A stretch of DNA of 64,000 bases from Pratylenchus scribneri (lineage: Eukaryota; Nematoda; Chromadorea; Rhabditida; Pratylenchidae): positions 186,001 through 250,000 of the forward strand of contig JAQSEB010000105.1 of the NCBI GenBank assembly GCA_030063045.1, given 5' to 3'. The position numbers and the translations under genes are program-made. Below, one piece after another: positions 45,890 through 57,562 of the stretch (its first letter is position 1; each line of letters opens with the position of its first letter). A model generated the notes under the pieces. That model was not told the origin of the DNA, searched no databases, and was given only the letters and a program-made list of their open reading frames with translations.

Positions 45890-48689
45890 TTTATCGTTGA
45901 AATTGTTTAGAATTTTAATTGAAATAATCTAAAATATAAAATGAAATAATTTTATAAGGAAAGAATTTTGATACTTTTGTGTTTTGTTTTCTATTTTTAT
46001 ATGAAAAATGAAACATCAATTTCCTCTCATTATTTCCTAACTTGATGATAAAAAAAATGAATGTGAATATTGTTGAAATATTTGGCCATATAAAGAGGGG
46101 ATTATTATTAATATATTCCTGATGAAAAAGTGTCATTTTTAATTAATCCCATTCAAAAAGAATAAAATAATATGACTTTGATTGAGTCCATTGAGAATTT
46201 GTTGCCCTTTTCAAAGCTAATGGACTAAAATTAAATCAAATTCGACAAAATATTTCAACAATCAAAAATTTTTATTTAGCTGAAAATATATGAAAAACCA
46301 TCCAAAATTTATATTCAAAATAGAAAATAATTTTTGTATTGCATTTTGGGCGATTAATTTAATTTATAAAATGCAAATGAATTATTTTGATCATCCGAAA
46401 ATATAAATTAAATGTAAACAATTTGCTGGGACATTTAATTCAATTCTCATAATCAATTTAGTCCAGTGTTTTAGCCATATTTTTGGGTGCTAAAATTGAA
46501 CAAAAAACAATGGGCTGGACTTTGGGCAATGTCAGGGACTAATTTAATCATTTTTTAGTAGAATAAAAATGGCCAAAAATTTGAGGGGGAAATGCAGGTG
46601 GCGACCAAATGTTGACTCCAATTTTTATTAATAATAATTTATTTATTATTATATTAAATATTGGAGGGAAGGCAACGGTATTTATTATTGGCCAAATATA
46701 TCATATATCATTCAATCAAAAATGAAGGAAAATGGAAAATAGAAATGGAAAATAATATACCAATTATTTGGCGAAAATATTCTTTTAAAAAAATTGCCAT
46801 GTTTTTAATTGGCTTAAGGGAATTAACAAAAATATTATTCTTTTTAGTGCATTTTGGCAGATGTTTAAAAAGGTGTTTTGTGGAAATTTTCTGGGGATAA
46901 ATTATTTTGGCTTCCAAGTATGAATGGCCATTTGCAGGGAGGACCGAAATTCCAATTACTGTTTTCTTTTTATAGAGCCATTTTCCCTGGGCATCAATCA
47001 CATTGTGATTTATGTCACAAAAATGATTTCTGGAATTATTGCAAATTTGACTTATGGCCAAATTTTATGTCAGAATTAAAAATGTACAAAAATGAAATAA
47101 AAATATTTTGATGGAAAATTTGGAAAAATTTACTAAATTGGATGTTATTTTTTGATTTAAATAATTTCTCTTTTGATTAATGTAAAATATATTTATTTTT
47201 AATTTAATAAATTCTCAATTACACATTTTTATTTTATATTTTAACATTTGGCAATTAAAATTTGTTTCCATTTTATTTTCAACGAAAATATTTATATTCA
47301 AATTTTGGACACAAATATCCCAAATAATAAACTATAACACAATTTTTGTCGGGAGAATATTCATTCATTCATTCATTCATTCATTCATTTTGTGGCCAAG
47401 AAAATTCTTTTTAAATTTTTAAAGGATTTCCCTTAAATTATTGAGACAATCTTGGCTTAATTTTTTGTGAAATTTGTGATCAAATTTTGTTGGTTAAATG
47501 TTCTTCCCTAAAATAAAATTATGGTCACAAAAAAGGCAGAAAATTGCAACATATTTAGTACATTTTTGGCTAAATTTGAATAATATTTAAGTAAATTAAT
47601 TATGAAATTAAAATAAATTAATTAGGAAACAAAATTGGGTGGATTATGCCAAATTTGTGCTTTTATTGTTGGTAAATTTTTAGAGGAAATTAAAATAAAT
47701 ATTAATAGCTTAGACATTGACCATTGATGTTAGTTTGCCAATATCAAGGATCAAAATTGAATATTTTTTTTGGGATTAGATAAGGAATTTAATGGTCATC
47801 CATATGCCATATGACTTCCTTTTGTTCTCAATTTTGTAGGCGGAAATTGAAGAAAATTTTATGTTTTAAAGACGAAAATGGACATAAAACAATAAACATT
47901 ATTGTTGCTTTTTCCGTATTTTTCTATTATTAACAACCCTATTAAAAAATTATGAAAATGTTGTCCTCGGTAAAATTTTTGACATAGATCAAGTATCTTA
48001 TCTAGCATTAATTTTGTCATATGGCAACATTTTGGTAATATTATGTTAAATTTTACCAGGAAAATACCAGGGGGACAAAGGGCATTTTTAGTGAAAATTT
48101 TTAGCCATACTTATAGTAGTTAAATCAACACGGCTCAGAAAGCTTAATACCAAATTTACTAAACATAGTTACAAATTACAATACAGTTAAATTTAAAGTA
48201 AAAATCTTACCAAAAATAAAGAATTTATTTTGGCCACAATAATTTGCCAATAGTAAAATATTATCTAGTTCCTCTTGGCATTTTCTTCTCAAAATTTGGC
48301 ATATTTTTTTTACCAAAATGGTGATATATATATGACAAATTTAATGCCAGATTCGTGCGTGATCTACATCCAAAATTTTACCATTTCCATAATTTTTTGA
48401 TATGGTAGTTCATAACAGAAAAATACCACATTTTCTGCTTCTTTCTTAATTTATAAAAGGTATAATTTATAACTATAATATGAATTGAGGAATTGAGGAA
48501 TTGTAAACAAAATAAACGGAAATAACTTTCTAAAATTCCTCACGCAAACATTCATTTCATATTTTCTATACAATTTTTTTGGTATTGTACTAATAAGAAA
48601 TAATCTAATGCTATCATAAACATGACTAATTTATAATAATTGATGATTATAAATGACCAATAATCAAAATACAATTTTTTTATTTATTA
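45890..48689. other. Long intergenic region with microsatellite and diverged repeat
   Basis: 2.8 kb, very AT-rich. An (ATTC)n microsatellite lies at 47359-47389. Around 48030-48330 are pieces similar to the palindromic element in the erm-1 intron (TTACCAGGAAAATACCAGGG, CAAAGGGCATTTTTAGT, ATCAACACGG). No gene recognised. Confidence 0.5.
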
Positions 48690-50729
48690 TCAAATTGGAA
48701 CAATTGAAATGAGTAAATTTTGTTTTTTGCTGACTAATTCAACAAAACGCTTCATTTCCTTCCTCATTGCCTTTCGATATTGTGAACTGTGAAATTTGGA
48801 ATATTAAAATATTAAAAATAATAATTTTGAATTTAATTTTGAACCTGCAAATGAAAAGGATTGGTGCATTTATGGCCTGGGCTGCTTTATTCAATTGAAG
48901 GAGGGCACGTTGAAGGTCATTGATTATATTGGCGGACATTTGAATTTGAAGAGACGGAAACAAAAAAGTGATTAACAATGGGACCGGCAACCAACAGAAA
49001 AATGTGACCAACATTAAAACAATCAACGATTTGTAGATTCGATAATCAGCTGAATTTTTGATTTTAACAACTGCAAAATGGAATGTAGATTATATTTTTT
49101 TTTGAAAAGATTAAAATAAATTATAGCTTATACTTCAAGCCATATTTATTATATTCTCTCTCATTCAATCTAATATTATTACTAATTTTATAAAATAATC
49201 ATCACCATTGAATTTGCCAATATTTTTCATCTTTTAATAAAATTTTATATAATTAGATTAAGCACTTTCCATAAAACATTAAATGATTAATCAAAATATA
49301 AGTGACCAGAAAGATATGACCAAAAAACGAAAACTGCCGGATTTTGACCTATGCTTGTCTTTAGGTTATAATTTATAATTTTTTGATTCTTTCTCTAATT
49401 AATTCATCACAACAATCTATTTGTGCTAAATTTTAATATATTCAAATGAACATTTGATTTGATTGCACAAATTTCAATTCGAAAAATTCTTGATATTTCT
49501 GCTGTTGACCTTTAGATTTTAGAAGAATCCAAATGAGTGAATAGACGGCAATCATAACCAAATTTGAATACATCAAAACATTGTACATTATTTTTGTGGC
49601 CATTGCATCCACATAATCGCTGGGCATACAATAAACTGGTCTAAAAATATTTTTCATTCTATCATCCATTTATTAATGTTAACTTGTCCGCATTCGCTAT
49701 GGAATAATTGTAGAAAAGAATGACCAAATAGGAAACATAAATTGCCGGAGGAATGAGAAATGCGGCAATATATTTGAATTTATGCTCCAAACAAATTTTC
49801 TTATAGCTAAAAAAATATGAAAAAATAAAATAAAATTAATAGTATTTTGAAAAAAAAATAAAATTTAGGATGATTGAAATATTTTTGAAAAAAAAAAAAT
49901 AGAAATGCATTTTTAGAGACAATTTTTTGTGAATATTTTGGCCAATTCTGAGCCAATTTGGACTTATTCTTTCATTATTATGAATTGAATATGTATTTAA
50001 TTCTGTCAATGCTAATGAGTCTTTCCTATTCATCCTACTGTACCACAACTTTTTGCCTAACCAACCTGTCACCCATCAATCAAATATTGCCTCATTAATT
50101 TGTCTTTTTAAAAAAACCATTTCTTTTCCTCTCCTACTCCTAATGCATTTTCCCTTTCACAATTTTATCATATTTTCCAGCACAAATAATAAAGAATAAT
50201 TTAAAGTTGATTCATCCCTAATCCTCCTATTTTAACTTAGATTAGGTCTAATAATAATAATTTCAATAAAAATTTTTAATTTCTAATTGTAACATTTTTG
50301 TCAATATTTTTTGCTATCACCTGACTGGAAATAAAATGGAAATGAGTCGATCAATGCTAATTGAGCACATCAAAAGTTGGGCATTATTTTGGGCATAAAC
50401 ACAATAAAAATCAAGCCAAAAGCAATTTAATAGAGGAATTGTGATTTGAAAAATGGTCAAAGGAGTGGACAAGAAAATCAGAAAAAATTCGGCAATTGAA
50501 TCATAAATGGCCAAAATCATTAGGAAAAAACCGCAACAATAAAAACGAAGCTTTCTTTAAAGAAATAACAAAAATACAAAATGATTAAAATATAATTTTG
50601 CATAAATTCCAACTTATTTTTGATGATTACAATAGCCAAAAATGCATTTAAGACCAATCCAAAAGTGCATATCAAACATTGGACAATTGCCGTGATGAAC
50701 ATCGATTCACTGATTGGATCGATGGCCAT
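48690..50729 (-). CDS. Rhodopsin-like 7TM receptor, srsx-like
   Basis: Starts MAIDPISESMFITAIVQCL, TM1 CTFGLVLNAFLAIVIIKNK. TM2-TM3: SIAEFFLIFLSTPLTIFQ, FYCVYAQNNAQLLMCSISID and RLISILFPVR (the DRLxSIxFP motif at the DRY position, typical of srsx). TM5 region YCMPSDYVDAMATKIMYNVL, a cytoplasmic SKGQQQKYQEFFE, TM6 SLIVLMLVTFFCWLPVPLLI (the FCWxP motif of rhodopsin-like receptors) and TM7 QAINAPILFIC spliced to SSQYRKAMRKEMKRF, a conserved YR plus helix-8 region. All three class-A hallmarks are present. An intron at about 49810-50320 contains the dispersed repeat. Confidence 0.82.
50015..50260. repeat. Dispersed repeat copy inside srsx-like intron
   Basis: Second copy of the element at 345-690: TCCTATTCATCCTACTGT, then CATCAATCAAATATTGCC, ending TTAGATTAGGTCTAATAATA. 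Same + orientation in both places. Confidence 0.6.
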
Positions 50730-51568
50730 TTTTTTTAAATAAATTGTATGATTTTATTTCAATTTTTTCAATAAATTTATCAATGTTTGAATATTGGAAA
50801 ATATTGCAGTGAATAAAATAATTGAATATTTTAAAATTTAATTTCTGACAATTCCACTAATTGGCACTTTTCCTTTACATTTTCCATTTTTCAGTCTATA
50901 ATTATATTAAATTTATTGCACAAGAAAATAAAGTAAAAATGTGATGAATGGATGGAAATTGTAAATTAGAAATATTCGAAATTTTGCCCCAATTCAGTAA
51001 AATTATTGGGGTTAAAGGTGTCAAAAATTTAAAATAAGCAGATGGATAAATTTAAAGCAAAAAATGGACAAATTCATTGAGCAAACAATTAAAATTATAT
51101 TTTTAAAAATTAAAATAAATTGAATTATTATGCTTTTTGAGTAAAATTAAGATTTTTATTATTTTCATTATTTTTATTTTTGATTAATATTGAATATGAA
51201 ATATAATAAATTTGATTTAAAATTAATAGAAATTAATTAATTTTTTTTAATATTTCCAAAATTAGAATAAGCAATCAAAAATGAAAAATGAGTCAAAATT
51301 AAAATTCATTGTTTTCTATTTTTGGCCAATTAAAATTGAAAAAAAAAGAACAATGAAATGAAATGAAAAATGGGATATTCTTTATTGTCAGAGGGATTTT
51401 GGGTGGGAGGAAAATAGACAAATAAAGGAAAAAAGATGATAAATTTTTTTTGTTATTTAAATTTCCAAATTGGGAAACAATGAAATGAAAATGAATGGGA
51501 AATGGGGCCTATAAAAAGTGGCTGAATTTAATTCTAAAAAATTATTCTCTCCATAACAAATTAATAAA
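50730..51568. other. Intergenic
   Basis: AT-rich, divergent promoters of the receptor (leftward) and the secreted-protein gene (rightward). TATAAAAAG at 51510-51518 belongs to the latter. Nothing else recognised. Confidence 0.45.
51510..51518 (+). promoter_or_regulatory. TATA box of secreted CxCxxC protein gene
   Basis: TATAAAAAG, 59 bp upstream of the ATG at 51569. Confidence 0.55.
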
Positions 51569-51899
51569 ATGTGCACAAAATTAGCCGGCTTTTGCCTTTT
51601 CATTCTCTTGGCTTTTTATTTTCGAATGAATTTTGCCCTTCCATTCCAACCAGCCGATCAACCTGCTGATGAATTATTGAGCACCGAAATTGAGGGGGCA
51701 CAGCCATTGCAACAATCAATTGGTGGGTGAAAATTAAAAATGAATAAATTTGAATTTATTCACAGAATTGATTGAATCCGAAGAATCGGATGAAATTGGA
51801 GAGGAAAAATTGGCAAAAAAGGCAAACAAAAATAACAAAAAACATGAAAAAGGATGCAAATGTGAAGCATGCAAAACAGCAAAAAGTTTAAAAAAATAG
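51569..51899 (+). CDS. Small secreted Lys-rich CxCxxC protein
   Basis: Two exons (51569-51722, 51766-51899), 95 aa, phase-consistent. Residues 1 to about 23 are a signal peptide (MCTKLAGFCLFILLAFYFRM then NFA). The mature protein has an acidic half (ELLSTEIEGAQPLQ, ELIESEESDEIGEE) and a strongly basic C-terminal half (KLAKKANKNNKKHEKG, then CKCEACKTAKSLKK). The three cysteines form a CxCxxC cluster in the basic tail. No family recognised. Size, secretion, bipartite charge and lack of conserved domain resemble candidate secreted effectors of plant-parasitic nematodes; this is inference. Confidence 0.75.
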
Positions 51900-53227
51900 T
51901 GGAAAATATTAAATAAATTAAAAATAATTTAGAAAAGCAACAAAAACAAGGAGGGACCAATGGACGATTCAATTTATTCCGAACAATTTGAATGAAAAAA
52001 AATATAATGGAATGGAAATGAATGGACTGATTAATTTTAATTTAATTGAAGAATTATTGTTTGAATTTTAATTTTCATGGATAAATTTTGCTTTAATTTT
52101 TTTGATAAATGCATTTTTAAATATTTTCAACAATTTTCCTTGGTTCAATTAAGTTCGGTTTTGGCACCGAATGTAAAAAATAATTAAAAACATAAAATCA
52201 ATCCTTATTTAAATGAATTTAATGATCATATTTTATATTAGAAATTCGGGTATGACTTTTTTGAAACTAAATTTAAAAAAAAATCAAAATCATGTAAATA
52301 ATATATTTATCGACGTATCTTGATGAACTGGGTTAAAAATTTTATTTATTTGGTATAGAAAAATTAAATTTCGAAAATATATCAAATTTAAATTAAAAAA
52401 TTTAAGTAAAACAGTTATAATTTTTACTTTTTGAATATGTGAAAATAATGTGATAGATTCTTAATCTGCCCTTCAAAAGACCTTGATTGTTATATCATTT
52501 GCATGTTACGAAGAAAATTATTTTGGAAAATTCGGAAATAGAAAAGTCACAAAAACTATATGATCATTAAATTCATTTAAATTATGAACAAATTCATAAT
52601 TAAATGGTTTTTTAATCATTTTTTAAATTTGGTGCCCAAAATTAGTGTGTCCAAAATTCACAGGTCAAAATTAATTTTGTGCGTTTTATTATTCAAATGA
52701 TAAAAAAAATCAAAATGAGAGGATTTGAATAAATTTAAAAATGAACGGGATGGATCGCACGAAGATAAACTCCATTTATTTTTTGTAATTTAGGGCAAAA
52801 ACCAATTTTATTCGAGAGCAAATGTGTAAATTTAGGAATTTGTTGAAAATGATCGCTCGTATTCATTGTTTGTACCATTTTATTAGTTCATTTTTTGGAT
52901 GGACCAAAAGCCATAATAATTTGGGGAAAAGGTAAGCTATATAAATAATGGGATACGTTTGATCCAATTTGCCCTAAATTCTAAATTGTGAATTAGGCCA
53001 TCATCATCCCATTACATCTATGCCAAAATTCAGTGTCAAAAAAGGCCCAAAATATTATTTATTTAGTTGCCGATCAACCAAAAAAAAATTACTAAACAAA
53101 TAATTGGGATTATCCATTCTTTCGATCGACCGTTGGCTTTTTTCTGTATAAAAATGGTTAAAAAAATGTTAAATAAATCATTTTATCCAGAATATTAAAT
53201 TTAAATCATCTTCTCTCTCACATAAAA
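51900..53227. other. Intergenic, very AT-rich
   Basis: No gene or repeat recognised except the TATA box at 53147. Confidence 0.4.
53147..53154 (+). promoter_or_regulatory. TATA box of expansin-like gene
   Basis: TATAAAAA, 81 bp upstream of the ATG at 53228. Confidence 0.5.
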
Positions 53228-54009
53228 ATGGCCCCAATAATTTTGGCAAAATTCTTTGTTTTGTCAATGCTGATTTCAAATTCTTTTGCCGGTATAATAT
53301 TTAATAGACAATTTAATTATATTCAACCATCCTCAAAAAGATATGGTTGTGGGCACGGATCCATCCAATGCCAAATTGAATGGTTGTCTGAAGGAAAATG
53401 CCACCGGGCCAATCACATCAAAATTGAATCAACCAATCCAAGGAGGGAAATTCACCTTCTATGGGGCAAGTGGCACCGGGGCATGCGGATTGGACCAAGG
53501 AAAGGTACAAAAATTCCAAGAAATATTTTTAGAATTTGTCAACCGGGCTCGATCGAAGAGTCTCGTCTCGTTCTATCTCTAATTTTTGCATCGTTTAGCC
53601 TGGAATGTCCGCCGCTGCTTCCGGCGCACTTTTCAACAGTGCCGGCCAATGGGTTCCTCCTTGCCAGGAAAGTGGATCAAGCCAATCACAGCTTCTCGAT
53701 CCAATTTGCATTAACAAATGTGTCAAAATCACTTACACTTGCGTGAATTGCACCACCCCAAATACGTACACCCAAGGGGATTATACCTTTGTATAATTAT
53801 AAATTATTTAAATTAAATAGTTTGACCGTCCCAATCAACAATAAATGCCCGGAATGCCCGGAAAGTCACGTGGATTTGTCCGAGGCAGCGTTCAAATATT
53901 TGGAGCCACAAGGGGGCACAGTGGGCATCGCAAAAAGTAATTTATTATTTTTTTTATATCTTAAAATTTTATTAAAGATGCAACAATCACCTATGTTGAA
54001 TGCCCATAA
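53228..54009 (+). CDS. Secreted expansin-like protein (double-psi beta-barrel domain)
   Basis: Five exons (53228-53291, 53341-53504, 53599-53765, 53821-53936, 53978-54009), 180 aa, all phases matching. Signal peptide MAPIILAKFFVLSMLISNSF then A. After a Ser/Asn-rich stretch the expansin D1 domain begins GGKFTFYGASGTGACGLDQG, then MSAAASGALFNSAGQWVPPC, CVKITYTCVNC, TVPINNKCPECPESHVDLSE, AAFKYLEPQGGTVGIAK and ATITYVEC, followed by P and stop. Nematode expansins loosen plant cell walls non-enzymatically and were acquired from microbes by transfer. There is only the barrel domain and no C-terminal CBM63-type domain. The usual aspartate before the PEG/PEC turn (TDLYPEG in bacterial EXLX1, essential there) is asparagine here (NNKCPEC). 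Confidence 0.85.
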
Positions 54010-54206
54010 AAGACTAATATTGGAAAAAGAATCGAAAGAAATAATAAATAATTGTGAGATGAGAAAATATAAAAGAAATATAATTTGCGAAAAATAATTC
54101 AATTTAAATTGTATCGCAATATATAAATAAATGTAAGCAAATATTCCACAAATTCAATTCGGTTTATTCCTTCAAAATTTATTCCAATTTTTTAAATACT
54201 ATTTTT

Positions 54207-55493
54207 TTATCCCATTTTTTGAATGGCAGCTTCATCCCATTCTTTTTGTAAAATTCGAAAATATTCATCCCCTTCATTTCCATTTGCTGTCACTTTTGAT
54301 TGATGGGAAATTGTTTGGAGATTTATCATTGAATTTGAATTTTCAATTCGATTCCGCCTTCCCATAATCCTCCTTTTTAGGCTTAATTTTCGCAGAATTT
54401 GGATGGCATTTCGACGCAAAATTTGATGCCGACTAAAAATGGGAATAATTTTAAATAAATTCGAATAATAAAATAACCTAATAATTGTGAATTCAATTCC
54501 AATATTGCAAATGGCCATAAAAAGGAAGCCAAATTGGCTGAGCATTTCCATAAAAATTGGATCCGTGACCAACTCAAAAAAGAGGAGAATTGGATAGGAG
54601 GAACCACAAAATATATTCAAAAAATGGAAAGTAAAGGTGGGTGCCAATTGTCGAGCGGTTCGAATATTTTCGGACATCTGAATAAAAAATATTGATTGAA
54701 TGAATTTGAATATTGCCTGGAATCTTTCACTCAAATTATGTTCGCCCTGAATGCGCAATTCCCGTTTATATTTCTTCACATTGTGGGCACCAATTATTGA
54801 AATTATCTTTATTTTGTGGGAAAATCACAAAACCAATACAAAATAAAAACTAACAAAAATTTCGATGAAAGCCAATCCCAACCAAAAACCGGCTGAAATG
54901 ACAATACTTGGGGTAATTTTCAAAACATCATTTGGATCATCCGATTGGAATATTTGCTCAAATGTTGTGTAGGCAGAATAAATGCACTTTACAATATTTT
55001 TATTTATTTTATTTGGATTAAACTCACAATGGCAATAAACCAACAAATTGTGAAAATTGGACTTTTATATTTTTCATAATTTTTATAAAGCAAAGTTGCC
55101 ACCACTCTTTCCACCAATAAAATATGTCCAATTGCATTCATAAATTCAAGGGTGAACATCAAAGTTGACTGAAAATTAATTAATTTTAATTGAATATTTT
55201 GGTTGATTTACCTGAATAATTTTGCCATCCAATAAATGTTCTGGCCCATAAATAAAAATATTACAAATTTGTGTACATCTGGCAATGCCAAATCCAGAAA
55301 AACATAAACTTTGGGCCAATAAAATGCATTTTAGATTAGGATGAATAATTGATGGACGAAATTGGAGCCAACAATTTAGAAGGGAAAGTGGAAAATGGAT
55401 GGCAAAAAGTAATAATAAATTGGCAAAAAGAATGGAAATTCGAATTGGATTTACAATTGGGGATGTGCCCAAATGTGAAACATTCATTTGCAT
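54207..55493 (-). CDS. Sra-superfamily (srab/sre-like) chemoreceptor 2
   Basis: Starts MQMNVSHLGTSP (the second Met aligns with the MN starts of its paralogs). TM2 CWLQFRPSIIHPNLKCILLA, TM3 QSLCFSGFGIARCTQICNIF, YGPEHLLDGKIIQ, then FMNAIGHILLVERVVATLLY (ER..AT), SAYTTFEQIFQSDDPNDVLK, a TM4-5 exon, ELRIQGEHNLSERFQ, MSENIRTARQLAPTFTFHFL, TM6-7, and a C-terminal exon ILRRNAIQILRKLSLKRRIM ... DEYFRILQKEWDEAA then stop at 54207. The third loop and tail are longer and more basic than in its paralogs. Introns are GT-AG, unlike the GC-AG first intron of receptor 1. Intact. Confidence 0.82.
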
Positions 55494-56753
55494 ATTTTAT
55501 TATTACAACTGCTGGAATGGGGGAAATAAATAAAAATATATTTTAATGAATTATTTGCTGCAAGAAAATATGTAATTATTTTTCGAAAATGACATAGAAA
55601 TCGATGGAAATGTATGACACGGCAGAAATTAATTTAATTAGCATTTATTATGTTTTGGATGCAGTACAATTTTCAAGCAAATGGAATATAGGGTTAAGAG
55701 ATTGTACGTTTTTTATGTCATTATATTGTTAATTTTATTTGATTAATTTCCTAAAAGCGTAGGCGTCTTTCTCAAATAATAATACAAATATAATTTTTAT
55801 TTTTCACCATTTTTAAGATAGAAAAAATAGGACAATGAATTTATGTGCTTTAATTAATCAATGTAAAAATGTTCTTTCTAAAAATGTTGCCGAATGAACC
55901 GGGTAATGATGTGAAAATGTAAATTGAATTGAACCGACGAAACAAAATCATTCTTTCAATTGCATTCCATTTAAATTCATTCATTTAATTAATTAATTAT
56001 TTGTACTATTGCATGAAGCTCTTTTTTGTTTTCCAAGTGAGAATTTTATGAAAGTTTGGTAGAAAATTTCCCAAACTCAATAAAAATGAAACAAATGGAA
56101 AATCAGGGTACATCGATTTAGAAAATTATTTTTAAATGAATAGGAATAATTTACGCAAATCTAAATTTGAAAATGCGAATTCCAAAATTGGGGTGTTCCG
56201 TTAGTTCTATGATTGTGTTTTGTGAGAATGAGAATTTAGAATAGGGATTGGTAAAATTGCTGACGAATTTGGAATTGATTTCACCTCTAATATTTTATTG
56301 GGTCAATTATTGCCTTTGGTTTTCTTCAGGAGTTTGGTCCTTTACGTTTTCAATTGCCTTTCCTTTTAAACCATTTTCCCACATTTTGTACCTTAATTTT
56401 ATTTAGTAATTCAATCTGCGATAATTGAATAAATTTGGAAGTTTTTTTCAATTTTAATAATATTTTCAAAGAAATGTGGAAGTTATATAATTTGACGAAA
56501 AATTTTCAAGGAAATAAATTAGCATTTTTAAGACCAAAAACTTGGTCTATCCAAAGGTCTCCTGACTGTTCTATAACTTATTCCTTTCTCCAAGTGGCAA
56601 TTACTCCTTTTAAGGAAATAATATTCACAGTCTTAAAAAGATCCTCAGTAAAATTAAATTATATTAAAACATGGAAAAAAAATAAACAGAAAATATCAAG
56701 ATAAAAATATTAAAATATAAAAAATTGATGAAAAAATATTCATTTATTTGTAT
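55494..56753. other. Intergenic, AT-rich
   Basis: No gene, RNA or repeat recognised. Confidence 0.4.
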
Positions 56754-57146
56754 TTAAATGCGCTTAAATTCTCCCAAAATTTGGTCGCAATTTGGGCAAT
56801 AATGTTCGCAATCATGCAAATCAGCGACGCAACATGGCACCAGGCAAAAAAGCCAACATCTTAATTTTGCTTAATTTGAATATTATTTACCAAAAATATT
56901 ACCCAATCAAAAATGTTGCATGAACAAGAATATGGCTGAGAATTCCCGGCTTATGTTTTGTTTTGGTTAGCACAAAATCCGCGCAATTTTGGCAATAAAA
57001 CTATAAAATTAAAGAATAATCAATGATTTTAATAATTTTGTGCATACTTCCTGCATTCTTGGCCCCAAATCGTATTTTCGTCCATCAATGGCATTGGCAT
57101 TTTTCATATTTGGCATTTGATGATCATTTTCAATTGATTGAGACAT
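56754..57146 (-). CDS. LITAF-domain membrane protein
   Basis: Three minus-strand exons (57048-57146, 56903-57000, 56754-56859), 100 aa, phases matching. The N terminus MSQSIENDHQMPNMKNANAI is polar. The LITAF domain begins FYCQNCADFVLTKTKHKPG (first CxxC), then the hydrophobic membrane-inserting stretch ILVHATFLIG spliced to CWLFCLVPCCVADLHDCEHY, then CPNC (second CxxC pair) and DQILGEFKRI. LITAF proteins bind Zn2+ through these cysteines and sit as monotopic proteins on endosomal or lysosomal membranes. PPxY/PSAP motifs, usual in vertebrate LITAF N termini, are absent. Lies within the receptor cluster on the same strand but is unrelated to it. Confidence 0.88.
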
Positions 57147-57562
57147 TCTTTTAAATAATAGACTAAAAAGTAAATAAAAATTTTAAAGAATTTGAATATT
57201 TTTTTCAGCGTCGCATCGACTATATTTTTAGGGCAATGAGTGCATAATGAGGTCATTTTTGTGGTCAAAAAATTGGTCAAATGACGTATATGGAGGATTT
57301 GGTGAGGCAATCGAAAGAAGACATAATAAAATAATATTCGCCCATTTATTCTCATTTTCCTTTTTCCTTTCATAAAAAAGCTTCAGGCAAAATTTGATAT
57401 AAATCTGGGAAAAATCTGAATCAGAATTTTATTAGTATATTACAGCTAACATCACAGTCATAAATAATTAAATTTAAGTTTTCCAATGGAAATATGTATT
57501 TTGCGTTTTTATTAAAATAAAAATAAATTAAGTAAAAATAATGATAAAAAATATGAATTAAT
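57147..57562. other. Intergenic
   Basis: AT-rich promoter of the LITAF gene and 3' flank of receptor 3; nothing else recognised. Confidence 0.4.
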
